From assembly GCF_001425785.1 (NCBI RefSeq), contig NZ_LMDI01000034.1:226665-290664 (forward strand): 64,000 nt of DNA, read 5' to 3'. Shown here piece after piece: positions 41,898-50,036 of the stretch. The notes under the pieces are model-generated. The model saw only the letters and a program-made list of their open reading frames with translations. It made no database searches and was not told the origin of the DNA. The position numbers were made by a program, and so were the translations under genes. Numbering within the stretch: the stretch's first letter is position 1; every line of letters starts with the position of its first letter. This DNA is from Rhizobacter sp. Root1221 (lineage in GTDB: Bacteria; Pseudomonadota; Gammaproteobacteria; Burkholderiales; Burkholderiaceae_C).

Positions 41898-43152
41898 CCG
41901 ATCGCGGCGGCAGCGTCAGCTGCCTGCGGGCGGGCAGGATGCCCAGCGGCCGCTCGGCGTCGGCGATGCGCGCGTCGAACCAGCGCGCGTCCCGCACCTT
42001 CAGCGCGCCAGCGTCGAGCTTGACGGCCGCCGCGCGGGTGCGCGTGTTCAGCAGCACGACGCTGACATCGTCGCCATCGCGAACCGCGTGCGCCCACAGC
42101 GACGGGTCGTCGGACGCCGCGCCGACGAAGCGGCCCGAGAGACCGCCGAGCAGGCGGAACGCGTAGTACGTGGGGCGCGGCGCGCCGCCCACATCGAGCA
42201 GGCCGTGGAAACCGGTGGTGGTGTACGCGAAGTAGTGCGCCACCTCGACACCACCGCGTGCGAGCCGCAGCGCGGATTCCATCGCCCACATCGCCCCCAC
42301 CTGGTCCGACAGGAAGCGAGGCCGGTCGGTGCGCCACGACAGGCCGTACTCGGTGACCCCGAGGCGGACCGGCCGCGTGTGCCCGAGCGGGTTGCGCTTC
42401 GGGTCGGTCCAGAGTGCGCGGTAGCGGGCCACGGACGCATCGACGTCGGCCACCGTGGCGAGCGCGGCCTCGTCGGTGCCGTTGCCCTCGGTGGGGTAGA
42501 GGTGCCACGTGAGCACGTCGATGACGTCGCCACAGCGTTCGACGAACGCCTCGAGGAAGTGCTGCGCCGAAGGCACCGCGCCCGAGACCGCCGGGCCGGC
42601 GATCAACGCCGAGGGCTGCTCGCGCCGCACGGCGGCGGCCTGCGCGCGGGCCACGGCGCAATAGCGCTCCGCCGTCCACGACGCATCGCCCCGCACCGGG
42701 CCGTACAGGTCGGGCTCATTGCCGATCTCCCAGTACGTGACGTCGAGCCCGTGTTCGCGGGCGAGGCGCACGGCCGACGCGGCATCCTCCGGCCCGTTGG
42801 CCGCGGGGCGGCCGTCGCGGCCCTGGTACACGCGCGTCTGCACCATCAGGCCGGGCCGGCCCGGCACGAGCGGCAGCACCGCCGCGAACGCGCCGAGCGA
42901 CGCTGCGTCGAGGTCGGCGTCGTCGCCGGCATTGCCGGCGGGAAAACGCAGCGCCCCGGCGGGCACCGCGGCAAGGGCCTCGCGCTGCTCGGCGACCGGC
43001 ATCCAGTTGCCATAGTTGAAGCCGCCGAGCACCGCGCGCGGCACGGCCGGCCCGGCCTGGTCGGGCGACACGGTGACCGTGGCGGCGCGCAGCGCGGGGG
43101 GCATCGCGATGAGCGCTGCAAGCAGCGCGGACCGGAACAGGCAGGTGTTCAT
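41872..43152 (-). CDS. Secreted glycoside hydrolase of clan A
   Basis: The 426-residue protein has a signal peptide (ALLAALIAMPPALRAA) and a TIM-barrel glycosidase pattern. The acid/base is the glutamate in YWEIGNEPDLYG near residue 145 and the nucleophile the glutamate in LGVTEYGLSW near 263. A C-terminal beta-sandwich with VVLLNTRTRAAAVKLDAG follows. This layout fits alpha-L-arabinofuranosidase (GH51)- or GH39-like enzymes. The substrate, probably a plant or microbial polysaccharide, is unknown. It is exported to the periplasm or beyond. Confidence 0.82.
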   Translation of the reverse strand: MNTCLFRSALLAALIAMPPALRAATVTVSPDQAGPAVPRAVLGGFNYGNWMPVAEQREALAAVPAGALRFPAGNAGDDADLDAASLGAFAAVLPLVPGRPGLMVQTRVYQGRDGRPAANGPEDAASAVRLAREHGLDVTYWEIGNEPDLYGPVRGDASWTAERYCAVARAQAAAVRREQPSALIAGPAVSGAVPSAQHFLEAFVERCGDVIDVLTWHLYPTEGNGTDEAALATVADVDASVARYRALWTDPKRNPLGHTRPVRLGVTEYGLSWRTDRPRFLSDQVGAMWAMESALRLARGGVEVAHYFAYTTTGFHGLLDVGGAPRPTYYAFRLLGGLSGRFVGAASDDPSLWAHAVRDGDDVSVVLLNTRTRAAAVKLDAGALKVRDARWFDARIADAERPLGILPARRQLTLPPRSVTLVRLRR

Positions 43153-43402
43153 GACAAGAGGCGGTGGCCGGGCAAAAGCGGGACGATACCGACGCCGCGG
43201 CCGCTGCGGAACGCCACACTAGCGAAAGTCCCTATCCGCCAAAACGCGCCACTCTCGCGATGAGAAACGAAAAGCGAGGGTTCCCCCGGAGTTTGTCAGC
43301 CAGCGTTCAGCTTCCTGTCAGAACGCCGTCAGGGCTCCCGCACAAGATGCGTCCAGCCCCCTTTCAGGGTGAGCCCCACAGCATTGAATCAGGAGATCCA
43401 TC

Positions 43403-45082
43403 ATGGCAACTGCAGCGGCGAAAGCCACGCCGGGAACCCCGGCGAAAGCCACGCCAATGACCCCCGAGGAGAAGAAGGTCATCTTCGCCTCCAGCCTCGG
43501 CACGGTCTTCGAGTGGTACGACTTCTACCTGTACGGCACCCTGGCCGTCATCATCGGCAAGCAGTTCTTCTCGAACCTCGACCCCGCATCGCAGGTGATC
43601 TTCTCGCTGCTGGCCTTTGCCGCCGGCTTCATCGTGCGGCCGTTCGGTGCGCTGGTGTTCGGCCGCCTCGGTGACATGATCGGCCGGAAGTACACCTTCC
43701 TGGTCACCATCCTGATCATGGGCCTGTCGACGTTCATCGTCGGCATCCTGCCCAGCTATGCCTCGATCGGCGTGGCCGCGCCGATCATCCTGATCGGGCT
43801 GCGCATGCTGCAGGGCCTCGCGCTCGGCGGCGAGTACGGCGGTGCCGCCACCTACGTGGCCGAACACGCACCCCACGGCAAGCGCGGCGCGTTCACGTCG
43901 TGGATCCAGACCACGGCCACGCTCGGCCTGTTCCTGTCGCTGATCGTCATCCTCGGCACCCGCACCGCGATCGGCGAGGAAGCCTTCTCCGACTGGGGCT
44001 GGCGCATCCCGTTCCTCGTGTCGATCTTCCTGCTCGCCATCAGCGTGTGGATCCGGCTGTCGATGAACGAGTCGCCCGCCTTCAAGAAGATGAAGGAAGA
44101 GGGCAAGACCTCCAAGGCCCCGCTGACCGAATCCTTCGGCGAGTGGAAGAACCTGAAGATCGTGATCCTGGCCCTCGTGGGCCTGACGATGGGCCAGGCC
44201 GTGGTCTGGTACACCGGCCAGTTCTACGCGCTGTTCTTCCTGACCGGCCCGCTGAAAGTCGATGGCGCCACCGCCAACATCCTGATCGCCATCTCCCTGC
44301 TGATCGGCACGCCGTTTTTCATCGTGTTCGGTGTGCTGTCCGACAAGATCGGCCGCAAGCCCATCATCATGGCCGGTTGCCTGGTTGCCGCGCTGACGTA
44401 CTTCCCGCTGTTCCGCGCACTGACCGAAGCCGCGAACCCCGACCTCGCCAAGGCCCAGGCCGCGTCGCAGGTGACGGTGGTCGCCGACCCGAAGGAATGC
44501 TCGTTCCAGTTCAACCCGACCGGCACGGTGAAGTTCACGAGCTCGTGCGACATCGCCAAGCAGGTGCTGGCCGCGAACTCGGTGAGCTACGACAACGCGT
44601 CGGGCACGGGTGCGGCCACGATCAAGATCGGCGACAAGGTCATCGAGTCGTACAGCTCGAAGGGCCTGCCGGCTGATGAGGCCAAGGCGAAGGACGCCGC
44701 GTTCAAGAAGGCCATCGTCGATGAGCTGCGCGCCCAGGGCTACCCGGCGAAGGCCGACCCGGCGAAGATGAACAAGCCGCTCATCGTCGCGATCCTGACG
44801 CTGCTGGTGATCTACGTGACGATGGTGTACGGCCCGATCGCGGCCATGCTGGTGGAGATGTTCCCGACCCGCATCCGCTACACCTCGATGAGCCTGCCGT
44901 ACCACATCGGCAACGGCTGGTTCGGCGGCCTGCTGCCGGCGACCGGCCTCGCCATCGTGGCCCAGACGGGCAACATGTACAACGGGCTCTGGTACCCGAT
45001 CATCTTCGCGAGCATCACGTTCGTGGTCGGCATGCTCTTCGTCAAGGAGACGAAGGACGTGGACATCTACGCAAAGGACTGA
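43403..45082 (+). CDS. MHS-family MFS transporter with large loop insertion
   Basis: This 559-residue transporter has the metabolite:proton symporter pattern: SSLGTVFEWYDFYLYGTLAVI at the first helix, then PFGALVFGRLGDMIGRKYTF, GGEYGGAATYVAEHAP and a C-terminal MFPTRIRYTSMSLPYHIGNG. Members carry proline, shikimate or citrate-like solutes. Residues about 346-453 form a polar domain between two membrane helices (DLAKAQAASQVTVV to PAKMN), holding two cysteines (KECSF, SSCDI), predicted on the periplasmic side. AGGAG lies eight bases before the ATG. A tiny membrane protein gene follows after five bases. Confidence 0.9.
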   Translation: MATAAAKATPGTPAKATPMTPEEKKVIFASSLGTVFEWYDFYLYGTLAVIIGKQFFSNLDPASQVIFSLLAFAAGFIVRPFGALVFGRLGDMIGRKYTFLVTILIMGLSTFIVGILPSYASIGVAAPIILIGLRMLQGLALGGEYGGAATYVAEHAPHGKRGAFTSWIQTTATLGLFLSLIVILGTRTAIGEEAFSDWGWRIPFLVSIFLLAISVWIRLSMNESPAFKKMKEEGKTSKAPLTESFGEWKNLKIVILALVGLTMGQAVVWYTGQFYALFFLTGPLKVDGATANILIAISLLIGTPFFIVFGVLSDKIGRKPIIMAGCLVAALTYFPLFRALTEAANPDLAKAQAASQVTVVADPKECSFQFNPTGTVKFTSSCDIAKQVLAANSVSYDNASGTGAATIKIGDKVIESYSSKGLPADEAKAKDAAFKKAIVDELRAQGYPAKADPAKMNKPLIVAILTLLVIYVTMVYGPIAAMLVEMFPTRIRYTSMSLPYHIGNGWFGGLLPATGLAIVAQTGNMYNGLWYPIIFASITFVVGMLFVKETKDVDIYAKD

Positions 45083-45087
45083 CCGGC

Positions 45088-45237
45088 ATGTGGAAGCTCG
45101 TAGCAGGATTCGTCGTGTTTGCCGCCTTGGCGATGTGGCTCCTCAGCAAGGGGGGTGACGTCGACATCAGCGGTGAGAAACATGGCATCGAGGCGCCCGC
45201 CGCTGAGTCGGCGGCCTCGGCCGCGTCGAAACCCTAG
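45088..45237 (+). CDS. 49-residue single-span membrane protein
   Basis: An ATG five bases after the transporter's stop opens a short reading frame of 49 codons: a membrane helix (LVAGFVVFAALAMWLL) then a polar tail (SKGGDVDISGEKHGIEAP) and an alanine/serine-rich end. It ends 28 bases before a strong terminator, so it is inside the transporter's transcription unit. Codon use is GC-rich at third positions as in its neighbours. A transporter-associated small subunit is a reasonable guess. Confidence 0.62.
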   Translation: MWKLVAGFVVFAALAMWLLSKGGDVDISGEKHGIEAPAAESAASAASKP

Positions 45238-45264
45238 TCAGCCGCAGGACTCGGTCCTGCCTGG

Positions 45265-45297
45265 GCCGGCGCCACCTTCGGGGGGCGCCGGCTTTTT
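45265..45297 (+). terminator. Rho-independent terminator
   Basis: GCCGGCGCC (45265-45273) pairs with GGCGCCGGC (45284-45292) across a nine- to ten-base loop and is followed by TTTTT. It ends the MHS transporter/small membrane protein unit. Confidence 0.87.
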
Positions 45298-45359
45298 GTT
45301 GCCTGGCGATCAGCCGTTCGCGCCGCACCGCGGGTCGCGGGGCACATCTTCCGGGGGGT

Positions 45360-45380
45360 TTGTTGCACCAGGGGCAACAA
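45360..45380. promoter_or_regulatory. 7-bp inverted repeat upstream of the repeat protein
   Basis: TTGTTGC-ACCAGGG-GCAACAA is a perfect dyad about 85 bases before the next start. TAGTAT at 45423-45428 could be the -10 element; no good -35 is seen. The dyad is placed well for a repressor or activator. Confidence 0.45.
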
Positions 45381-45463
45381 CGTGTTCTGTCGGGGAGGCT
45401 TTTTCGATTGGGTGAATGAACCTAGTATTAACCCTATCAACTCCGCCCCCTCAAGGACACACC

Positions 45464-45925
45464 ATGACGAACTTCCTCCGCACCCACCTGACCACGGCCA
45501 CCGTGGCCCTCGCCACTGCCAGCGCCCTGTTGATGGCAGCCCAAGGCGCGGTCGCCGCGCCGGCCGACACCCAAGCGACCCAGGCCGCACACGCCGAACA
45601 CGCCGCCCGCATGCAGCTGATTGGCCGCACCGCCCGCTTCGACGAACTGCCGGCCGCGCCGGTGGCTGCTGACGCCGCTGCCTCCGGCCACGACGCCTGG
45701 GCTGCCCGCACCGCCCTGGCCGGCCGCACCGCCCGTTTCGACGAGGTGGCCCCTGCCGCCGTGGCAGCCGACCGCGAACCCGCCACGGAAGCGGAACTGG
45801 TGCAGGCCTACACGCAGCGCATGCAGCTGATCGGCCGCACCGTGCCTGCAAACGAACTCGCCACGGTGCGCCAGGCCATGCAGCAACGTGCCGCCCTGGC
45901 GCGCTCGGACGTCGCCGGTTCCTGA
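45464..45925 (+). CDS. Secreted alanine-rich protein with three internal repeats
   Basis: The product is 153 residues with a signal peptide (VALATASALLMAAQGAVA, cleavage before APADTQ). Three related segments follow: RMQLIGRTARFDELPAAPVA at 49-68, a second at 80-102 (RTALAGRTARFDEVAPAAVA) and a third, shortened, at 117-134 (RMQLIGRTVPANELATV). The repeats share an arginine-threonine turn. No family recognised. The protein probably resides in the periplasm. A strong upstream dyad and a leader of about 40 bases suggest regulated expression. Confidence 0.75.
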   Translation: MTNFLRTHLTTATVALATASALLMAAQGAVAAPADTQATQAAHAEHAARMQLIGRTARFDELPAAPVAADAAASGHDAWAARTALAGRTARFDEVAPAAVAADREPATEAELVQAYTQRMQLIGRTVPANELATVRQAMQQRAALARSDVAGS

Positions 45926-46125
45926 TCGTGCCGGTGCACGAGGCGGCCCCGGCAGGGGCCGCGTCGGGGCGAACCGTTGACCGTACCACGGCTCGGCCAA
46001 TCTTTCAGTGACCCCTCTGCCGTGCCGGAGCGGGATGCTGGCCTAGCATCCGTCCATCTGTCCGCTGTGTTTCCACTACCCCGCTAGGGTCGTCCGCGGA
46101 AGTGAGCACTGGCGATGCGGTGATC

Positions 46126-46716
46126 ATGAACACGAACAACATCCGCAGGCCCCTGTCGAGGCACGCGCTGGCCGCCGCGTTGTCGCTGCTGCTCCTGCCC
46201 GTGGCCGCACAGGCCGGCGACACCGGTTCGCGCTGGGCACCCACGCGGGTTTTCGTGCAACTCGGCGTGGCCGAACACGCCAGCGCCGCGGTGGTGGGCG
46301 CCGTCTGGGACTGGTCCTGGCAGCGGGACGTGGGTTGGGGCCGGCTCACCGGCTATTGGGACATCTCGTTCGGCCGCTGGGCCAGCGACAGCGCCGACCG
46401 CACCACGAGCTCGCATGCCTGGGTGACCCAGTTGGGCATCACACCGGTCGTGCGCCTGTACCCGCGCGGCCCCGGCCCCGGCTGGTACCTCGAGGGGGGC
46501 ATCGGCGCCAACGTGTTGCTGCCGATCTACCGCACCGAGGACAAGCGCTTCAGCACGAGCTTCAACTTCGGCGACCACCTGGCCTTGGGCCGGACGTTCG
46601 GGGACCGGGGCGAACACGACGTGGCGGTGCGCTTCCAGCACTTCTCGAACGCCGGCATCAAGGAACCCAACCCCGGCGAAGACTTCCTGCAACTGCGGTA
46701 TTCCCACCGGTTCTGA
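46126..46716 (+). CDS. pagL: Lipid A 3-O-deacylase PagL
   Basis: This is a 196-residue outer-membrane enzyme that removes the 3-linked acyl chain from lipid A and so lowers immune recognition and changes membrane permeability. There is a signal peptide (AALSLLLLPVAAQA), then an eight-stranded barrel. The catalytic histidine and serine are in RFQHFSNAGIKEPNPGEDFLQ and the C-terminus is aromatic (LRYSHRF) as for barrel insertion. Other acyloxyacyl hydrolases share the F-x-H-x-S-N motif. It is followed convergently by an AraC gene; a G/C-rich inverted repeat in the gap may end both. Confidence 0.9.
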   Translation: MNTNNIRRPLSRHALAAALSLLLLPVAAQAGDTGSRWAPTRVFVQLGVAEHASAAVVGAVWDWSWQRDVGWGRLTGYWDISFGRWASDSADRTTSSHAWVTQLGITPVVRLYPRGPGPGWYLEGGIGANVLLPIYRTEDKRFSTSFNFGDHLALGRTFGDRGEHDVAVRFQHFSNAGIKEPNPGEDFLQLRYSHRF

Positions 46717-46772
46717 AGGCCCCGGCCCCAGGGGCGGGCTACGCCCGACCCGTCCCCGATGGGGGGTTCAAG

Positions 46773-47720
46773 CTAGGGGCGGCTCGGCGCTTCCTGGAGC
46801 GGCGCGGTCAGGGCCCGCGGAGCCACCGTGCCCGACGAAATGGGCGGCGACAGCACCTCGTGCGGGTAGTCGCCGAACAGCGCGCGGTACTCCTTCGAGA
46901 ACCGGCCGGCATGCAGGAACCCGCAACGCCGGGCGATCTGGGCGACCGTGCGGTCGTCGGGGCCCGGGTCGCGCAGGTGGCGGTGCGCGGTGTTCATCCG
47001 CGTGTTGGTGATCCATCGCTTCGGTCCCATGGCGTATGCACGCTGGAGGGCGCGCTCGAGGGAGCGCACCGAGATGCGGGCCGGCGTGGCGAAGTCGGAC
47101 GGATGCAGCACCCCGTAGGGCTGTTCCGCCAGCACCTGCTCCACCACCTCCAGCACGTGCGAGGCCGGCGTGCGGCGGCGTGGTGTGGCGGCGGGGGTGA
47201 TCCACAGGCTGCGCGCGATGTCGAGCAGCTGGCGCACGACCTGTTCGGACGGGGCATCCACCGTGGTACCCGGCCGCCGGGCCGCGGAGCCGTCGGGCAT
47301 GCGCCGGGAAACCAGTTCCAGTGAAAAGCCCCGGCGGCTCACGATGCGCAGCGGTCCGCCCATGGCGGATTCGAGCACGGTGTTCAGCACCGCGGGCTCG
47401 TGGTCGACGTACAGGCCTTCGGGCAACCCGCTGGTGAGGCGATAGCGGCTGCCGGGCGGCAGGTCCAGCTCGAGGCAGACCGCCGCGTCGACCTGCAGCA
47501 GGTGCACCTGCTGGGTGCCGTCATCGCAAGCCTGGTGCACGAGGCGCCGCGGCGATGCCGCGAGCAGGCGGAACTGGCGCAGTGGCAGGCTGTGCGCGCT
47601 TTCGAGCCGGGTGGGATCGAGGCGATCGGTCTCGAACGAGGTGTGGACGATCGACGTCTGCCCGGTGTCGTCGAGCGTGTTGTCCGTGACGGGAATCTCG
47701 AAGGCAAGAAGCGTGGACAT
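46773..47720 (-). CDS. AraC-family regulator (first of a divergent pair)
   Basis: The product has 315 residues. Residues 1-180 form a beta-rich sensor domain (LPLRQFRLLAASPRRLVHQACDDGTQQVHLLQVDAAVCLELDLPPG) like the AraC-binding-like fold; the C-terminal two helix-turn-helix units cover the last 100 (RSLERALQRAYAMGPKRWITNTRMNTAHRHL, TVAQIARRCGFLHAGRFSKEYRALFGDYPHEVL). It is divergent from a second AraC gene with similar architecture, with 242 bases between the starts. Ligand unknown. Confidence 0.87.
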   Translation of the reverse strand: MSTLLAFEIPVTDNTLDDTGQTSIVHTSFETDRLDPTRLESAHSLPLRQFRLLAASPRRLVHQACDDGTQQVHLLQVDAAVCLELDLPPGSRYRLTSGLPEGLYVDHEPAVLNTVLESAMGGPLRIVSRRGFSLELVSRRMPDGSAARRPGTTVDAPSEQVVRQLLDIARSLWITPAATPRRRTPASHVLEVVEQVLAEQPYGVLHPSDFATPARISVRSLERALQRAYAMGPKRWITNTRMNTAHRHLRDPGPDDRTVAQIARRCGFLHAGRFSKEYRALFGDYPHEVLSPPISSGTVAPRALTAPLQEAPSRP

Positions 47721-47782
47721 GGAGGAGTCCTCGTGGGAGGCCAAGGGAAGGCCAGTCTAGGAGCGCCCCCTTCTCGCCACTA

Positions 47783-47796
47783 TCCGCATTCCGCAT
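47783..47796. promoter_or_regulatory. Tandem TCCGCAT half-sites between two AraC genes
   Basis: TCCGCAT is repeated directly with no gap. AraC proteins use direct half-sites one turn apart, but here the two are seven bases apart, so cooperative binding on one face is uncertain. ACAC-GTGA-GTGT at 47837-47848 is a further dyad in the same gap. Confidence 0.3.
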
Positions 47797-47962
47797 GGAC
47801 ACCCCCCCAGGGAATGGCGCGGAAAAGCTGCACAAACACGTGAGTGTGTACTAAGCTTTGCGCGCCAGGGTGGGCCCGGTATCCCATGTTCTCCGGGCTG
47901 CAGCGGTTCGCCGCGCAGACACCCGCCCGGCAATTCGGTCTCAGACCGCAGGGAGAACAACC

Positions 47963-48958
47963 ATGGGACATCCTTTCTCGGACCGCACGTTCCGGCGCTT
48001 CGATCCCGAAGCCCTGCGCGCCGTGGTCCATCAGAGTGACATCGAACACCGCCTGCTGGGTGCCGGCGAACTGGAGATCCGCGTGCGCAACCGCGTGGGT
48101 CCGCAGTTCGCGGTGGACGCGGGTGACTACGGCTGTGCGGTCTACGCGCAGGGTGTGTTGCCCCGACAGGCGTTGACCATCGGCCTCGCCCCCTTCCGGC
48201 GCGGCCTGGTGTTCACGAACGGGCGCCCGCTGGCAGCCGACGCGCTGCAGGTGTTCGCCGAGGGCGCCACGGTCGATTACGTCACCACCCATGGCGCCCA
48301 CTGGCGGGCCGTCACGGTGACGCGCGACCACCTGCAGGCTCACGCCGTGCGCCGCCTGGGCCGTGAGCTGGTGCTGCCGGCCACGGGGTGCGAACAATTC
48401 GAACCCGACCCGGTGATGACCTTGCAGCTCATCGAGCAGATCGAGGCCGGGTACCGGCTTGCCGCCGACCCGGCCACCGACCCCGGCACCATGCTGCTGT
48501 GTGACATGGGGCTCCTCGATGCGCTGACCGAAGCGCTGGCACACGGCCCCGGCTCGCCCGAACCCCGCGGAGCCCGCACGCGCCGGCGCATCCTGGGGGC
48601 GTTGGAATCGGTGGTACGGCTCGGCGCGCAGAGCGCGGAGGTGGACGCGGCCACGCTGAGCCGGCTGTGCGCCGCGTCGGAGCGCCTGGTGGAGCAGGCC
48701 ATGCGCCAGGGCGCCGGCATGCCGCCGAAACGGTGGCTCACGATGGCGCGGTTCAACCGGGTGTACGCCGAGCTGTCGGACCCCGGCAGCACCCGCTCCG
48801 TCACCGACACGGCCATGCACTGGGGGTTCAACCACCTCGGCCGGTTCGCCTCGAACTACCGCGCGGTGTTTGCCGAATCGCCCAGCGACACGGTGGCGAG
48901 GGTGCGGGGCCCACACCGCACGCGGGTCACGCCATGCGGGACGGTGTCGGCGGCGTGA
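47963..48958 (+). CDS. AraC-family regulator (second of a divergent pair)
   Basis: This 331-residue protein shares layout with the neighbouring AraC gene: a sensor part (AVDAGDYGCAVYAQGVLPRQALTIGLAPF) and a C-terminal double helix-turn-helix (LVEQAMRQGAGMPPKRWLTMARFNRVYAEL, SVTDTAMHWGFNHLGRFASNYRAVFAESPSDTV). The matching PKRW-x-T-x-x-R and GF-x-H-x-GRF motifs suggest the two arose by duplication. The ribosome site GGGAGA is clear. Its end overlaps the convergent CWC-protein gene by 32 bases. Confidence 0.87.
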   Translation: MGHPFSDRTFRRFDPEALRAVVHQSDIEHRLLGAGELEIRVRNRVGPQFAVDAGDYGCAVYAQGVLPRQALTIGLAPFRRGLVFTNGRPLAADALQVFAEGATVDYVTTHGAHWRAVTVTRDHLQAHAVRRLGRELVLPATGCEQFEPDPVMTLQLIEQIEAGYRLAADPATDPGTMLLCDMGLLDALTEALAHGPGSPEPRGARTRRRILGALESVVRLGAQSAEVDAATLSRLCAASERLVEQAMRQGAGMPPKRWLTMARFNRVYAELSDPGSTRSVTDTAMHWGFNHLGRFASNYRAVFAESPSDTVARVRGPHRTRVTPCGTVSAA

Positions 48959-49163
48959 CGGCCTGGTCGGGGGCGGCCTCGAGGGCCGCCTGCACCGCAC
49001 GCAGGCACGCCACGCACAGGCACGTGGTGTAGCGCTCGCGCAGCAGCGCCCGCGCGGCGTCCGACAGCTGTACCGCAAAGCAGGCGCAGGGCGCCTGCAG
49101 CGCGGTTTCGGCCTCGCACATGAACGCGCCGCCGCACCGGGGGCAGAGGCTGTTCGTGTCCAT
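48927..49163 (-). CDS. Cysteine-rich CWC-like small protein
   Basis: The 78-residue protein starts MDTNSLCPRCGGAFMCEAE and contains eight cysteines in a spacing like CPRC-x5-C, CACF, CLCVACL. The cysteine-rich CWC family is known from proteobacteria; paired cysteines likely bind zinc or form disulfides. No signal peptide, so cytoplasmic zinc binding is more likely. Function unknown. It shares its last 32 bases with the opposite-strand AraC gene. Confidence 0.82.
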   Translation of the reverse strand: MDTNSLCPRCGGAFMCEAETALQAPCACFAVQLSDAARALLRERYTTCLCVACLRAVQAALEAAPDQAVTPPTPSRMA

Positions 49164-49183
49164 GCGGCGGTGGCCTCGGTGTC

Positions 49184-49990
49184 TCAGGCGCGGCGGCGGC
49201 GGCCGAGGGCCACGGTGGCCGCTGCCAGGCCGGCGAGCCACGCCCAGCCGATGGCGCCACCACCCGAATCCTCCTCCGGCGCCGTGGTGGTGGGAGGGGT
49301 CGTGGTGGTGGAGACGCTGCCGTTGAGCGTCACGCGGCGCAGGATGTCGGGGCTCGAGCCTTCTTTCATCGTGATGGTCACCACCGGGTTCGACAGGGTG
49401 GTGTTCTTCGGCGAATAGTAGACGCTGAACGAGCAGGCGGAGCCCGCGGTGGTGAATGTCTTGGCATCGCATTCGAAGGTGCGCCCGAAGTTCGCGGCCC
49501 CGGTGCCGGCGATCTCGATCTTCGAGACCACCAGCGTGCCGAGCGGCGCCTGCGGCGACGTGACCGTGATCGTCTGGCTGGCCGTGATGGTGTTGATGGC
49601 CGTGGCGGTGAAGGTCAGCGTGGCGGCGTTCACCGCCGGGGTGTCGGCGATGTACGCGGCGATGGCCCCGCGGTCGTCCACTGACAGCGCCGTGAACTGC
49701 TGCATCTGCGCCCGGCCGAGTGCGGTGCCGAACTTGTTCATCGCGGTCTCGAACGTGATCACCGGCGACTGGGCCGAGCTGCCCGCCACGGACGCACGGC
49801 GGTCCTGGATCGACGCGTGGCAGTTCGTGCACGAACCGAGCGTGTTGATGCCCGAGGCGCCGGGGGTGTCCTCGAACAGCGCCTTGCCACGGACGGGGTC
49901 GCCCGAGGTCTGGGCGAAGGCCGGCGTGGCCCCGAGCGTGAGGGCGAACAGGGCGGCGGTGGCAAGGCGGGTGGGGAGGGTGTACGGCAT
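49184..49990 (-). CDS. Secreted c-type cytochrome domain protein with C-terminal sorting tail
   Basis: The 268-residue product has a signal peptide (ALFALTLGATPAFAQ), a small cytochrome-c-like domain with haem motif CTNCH near residue 54, and a beta-sandwich like the choice-of-anchor D or HYDIN domains (VSKIEIAGTGAANFGRTFECDAKT). The tail is a threonine-rich linker, GGG, a membrane helix (AIGWAWLAGLAAATVALG) and RRRR. This is the form of a GlyGly-CTERM tail cut by a rhomboid-like protease. A possible methionine ligand lies in MQQFTALS. It is the third gene of the DUF1800/DUF1501 unit. Confidence 0.85.
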   Translation of the reverse strand: MPYTLPTRLATAALFALTLGATPAFAQTSGDPVRGKALFEDTPGASGINTLGSCTNCHASIQDRRASVAGSSAQSPVITFETAMNKFGTALGRAQMQQFTALSVDDRGAIAAYIADTPAVNAATLTFTATAINTITASQTITVTSPQAPLGTLVVSKIEIAGTGAANFGRTFECDAKTFTTAGSACSFSVYYSPKNTTLSNPVVTITMKEGSSPDILRRVTLNGSVSTTTTPPTTTAPEEDSGGGAIGWAWLAGLAAATVALGRRRRA

Positions 49991-50036
49991 GGTGGATCGC
50001 GGTGTGAGGCTGGCGGAGGGCGGGCGGATCGGCCGG

